Of a DNA stretch of 6,445 bases, positions 6,407 to 6,445 are shown piece after piece. Source of the DNA: CAZZCN01 sp964652975 (GTDB lineage: Bacteria; Bacillota; Clostridia; Saccharofermentanales; UBA5734); assembly GCA_964652975.1 (NCBI GenBank), contig CAZZCN010000126.1:1-6445 (forward strand), read 5' to 3'. Below the pieces are notes generated by a model. That model ran no database searches. It saw nothing but the letters and a program-made list of their open reading frames with translations, and had not been told where the DNA came from. Both the position numbers and the translations under genes were made by a program. The stretch's first letter is position 1. Every line of letters starts with the position of its first letter.

Positions 6407-6445
6407 ATGACAAAAAGAATTATTTGTATAGTTTTATGTTTCTTA
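6407..6445 (+). CDS. N-terminal fragment of a probable exported protein, cut by the window edge
   Basis: Thirteen codons are present, giving MTKRIICIVLCFL: a short basic start (Lys3, Arg4) followed by a hydrophobic run, which is the beginning of a signal peptide or membrane helix. AAAGGGG at 6391-6397 is a good ribosome binding site nine bases upstream. The gene lies beyond the terminator and is probably its own transcription unit. Its function cannot be told from this fragment; another surface protein related to the repeat genes is possible but unsupported. Confidence 0.7.
   Translation, partial: MTKRIICIVLCFL

Overview
The window reads as low-GC Gram-positive DNA, most likely from the Clostridia. 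Base composition is strongly AT-rich, Shine-Dalgarno sites are strong and purine-rich (GGAGG-type), and lysine codons and AGA arginine codons are common. Exported proteins carry Gram-positive signal peptides, and one ends in a sortase-like tail (NPKTSD, hydrophobic stretch, basic end). No genus can be named from the sequence alone.

Layout: four genes lie head to tail on the + strand and look like one operon. (1) 3-956 encodes a soluble, probably TIM-barrel protein resembling a glycoside hydrolase; its start codon is probably cut by the left edge. (2) 996-2603 encodes an exported protein with two CBM9-like beta-sandwich domains and a C-terminal membrane helix. (3) 2593-5252 encodes an exported protein with four tandem CBM9-like repeats and a sortase-like tail. 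It is interrupted by a 100-N assembly gap (3545-3644), so it is listed here in two parts. (4) 5318-6175 is a paralogue of gene 1. A clear intrinsic terminator (about 6190-6217) closes the operon. About 190 bases of AT-rich intergenic DNA follow, then the first 13 codons of another probably exported protein (6407 onward).

The gap explains the apparent frame change in gene 3. Aligning repeat B with repeat A shows that 200 bases are missing, not 100. With 200 bases the frame is restored, the A-to-B and B-to-C repeat spacings both become 633 bp, and the gene becomes 920 codons (919 aa). The last 55 bases on each side of the gap match repeat A exactly and then diverge at once, as expected if an assembler collapsed an identical repeat segment.

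Taken together, two surface-anchored multi-domain CBM9-like proteins are bracketed by two paralogous soluble TIM-barrel-like proteins. I know no named system with this layout. A glycan-binding or cell-surface matrix cassette with partner carbohydrate-active proteins is a reasonable inference, but no substrate can be read from the sequence.
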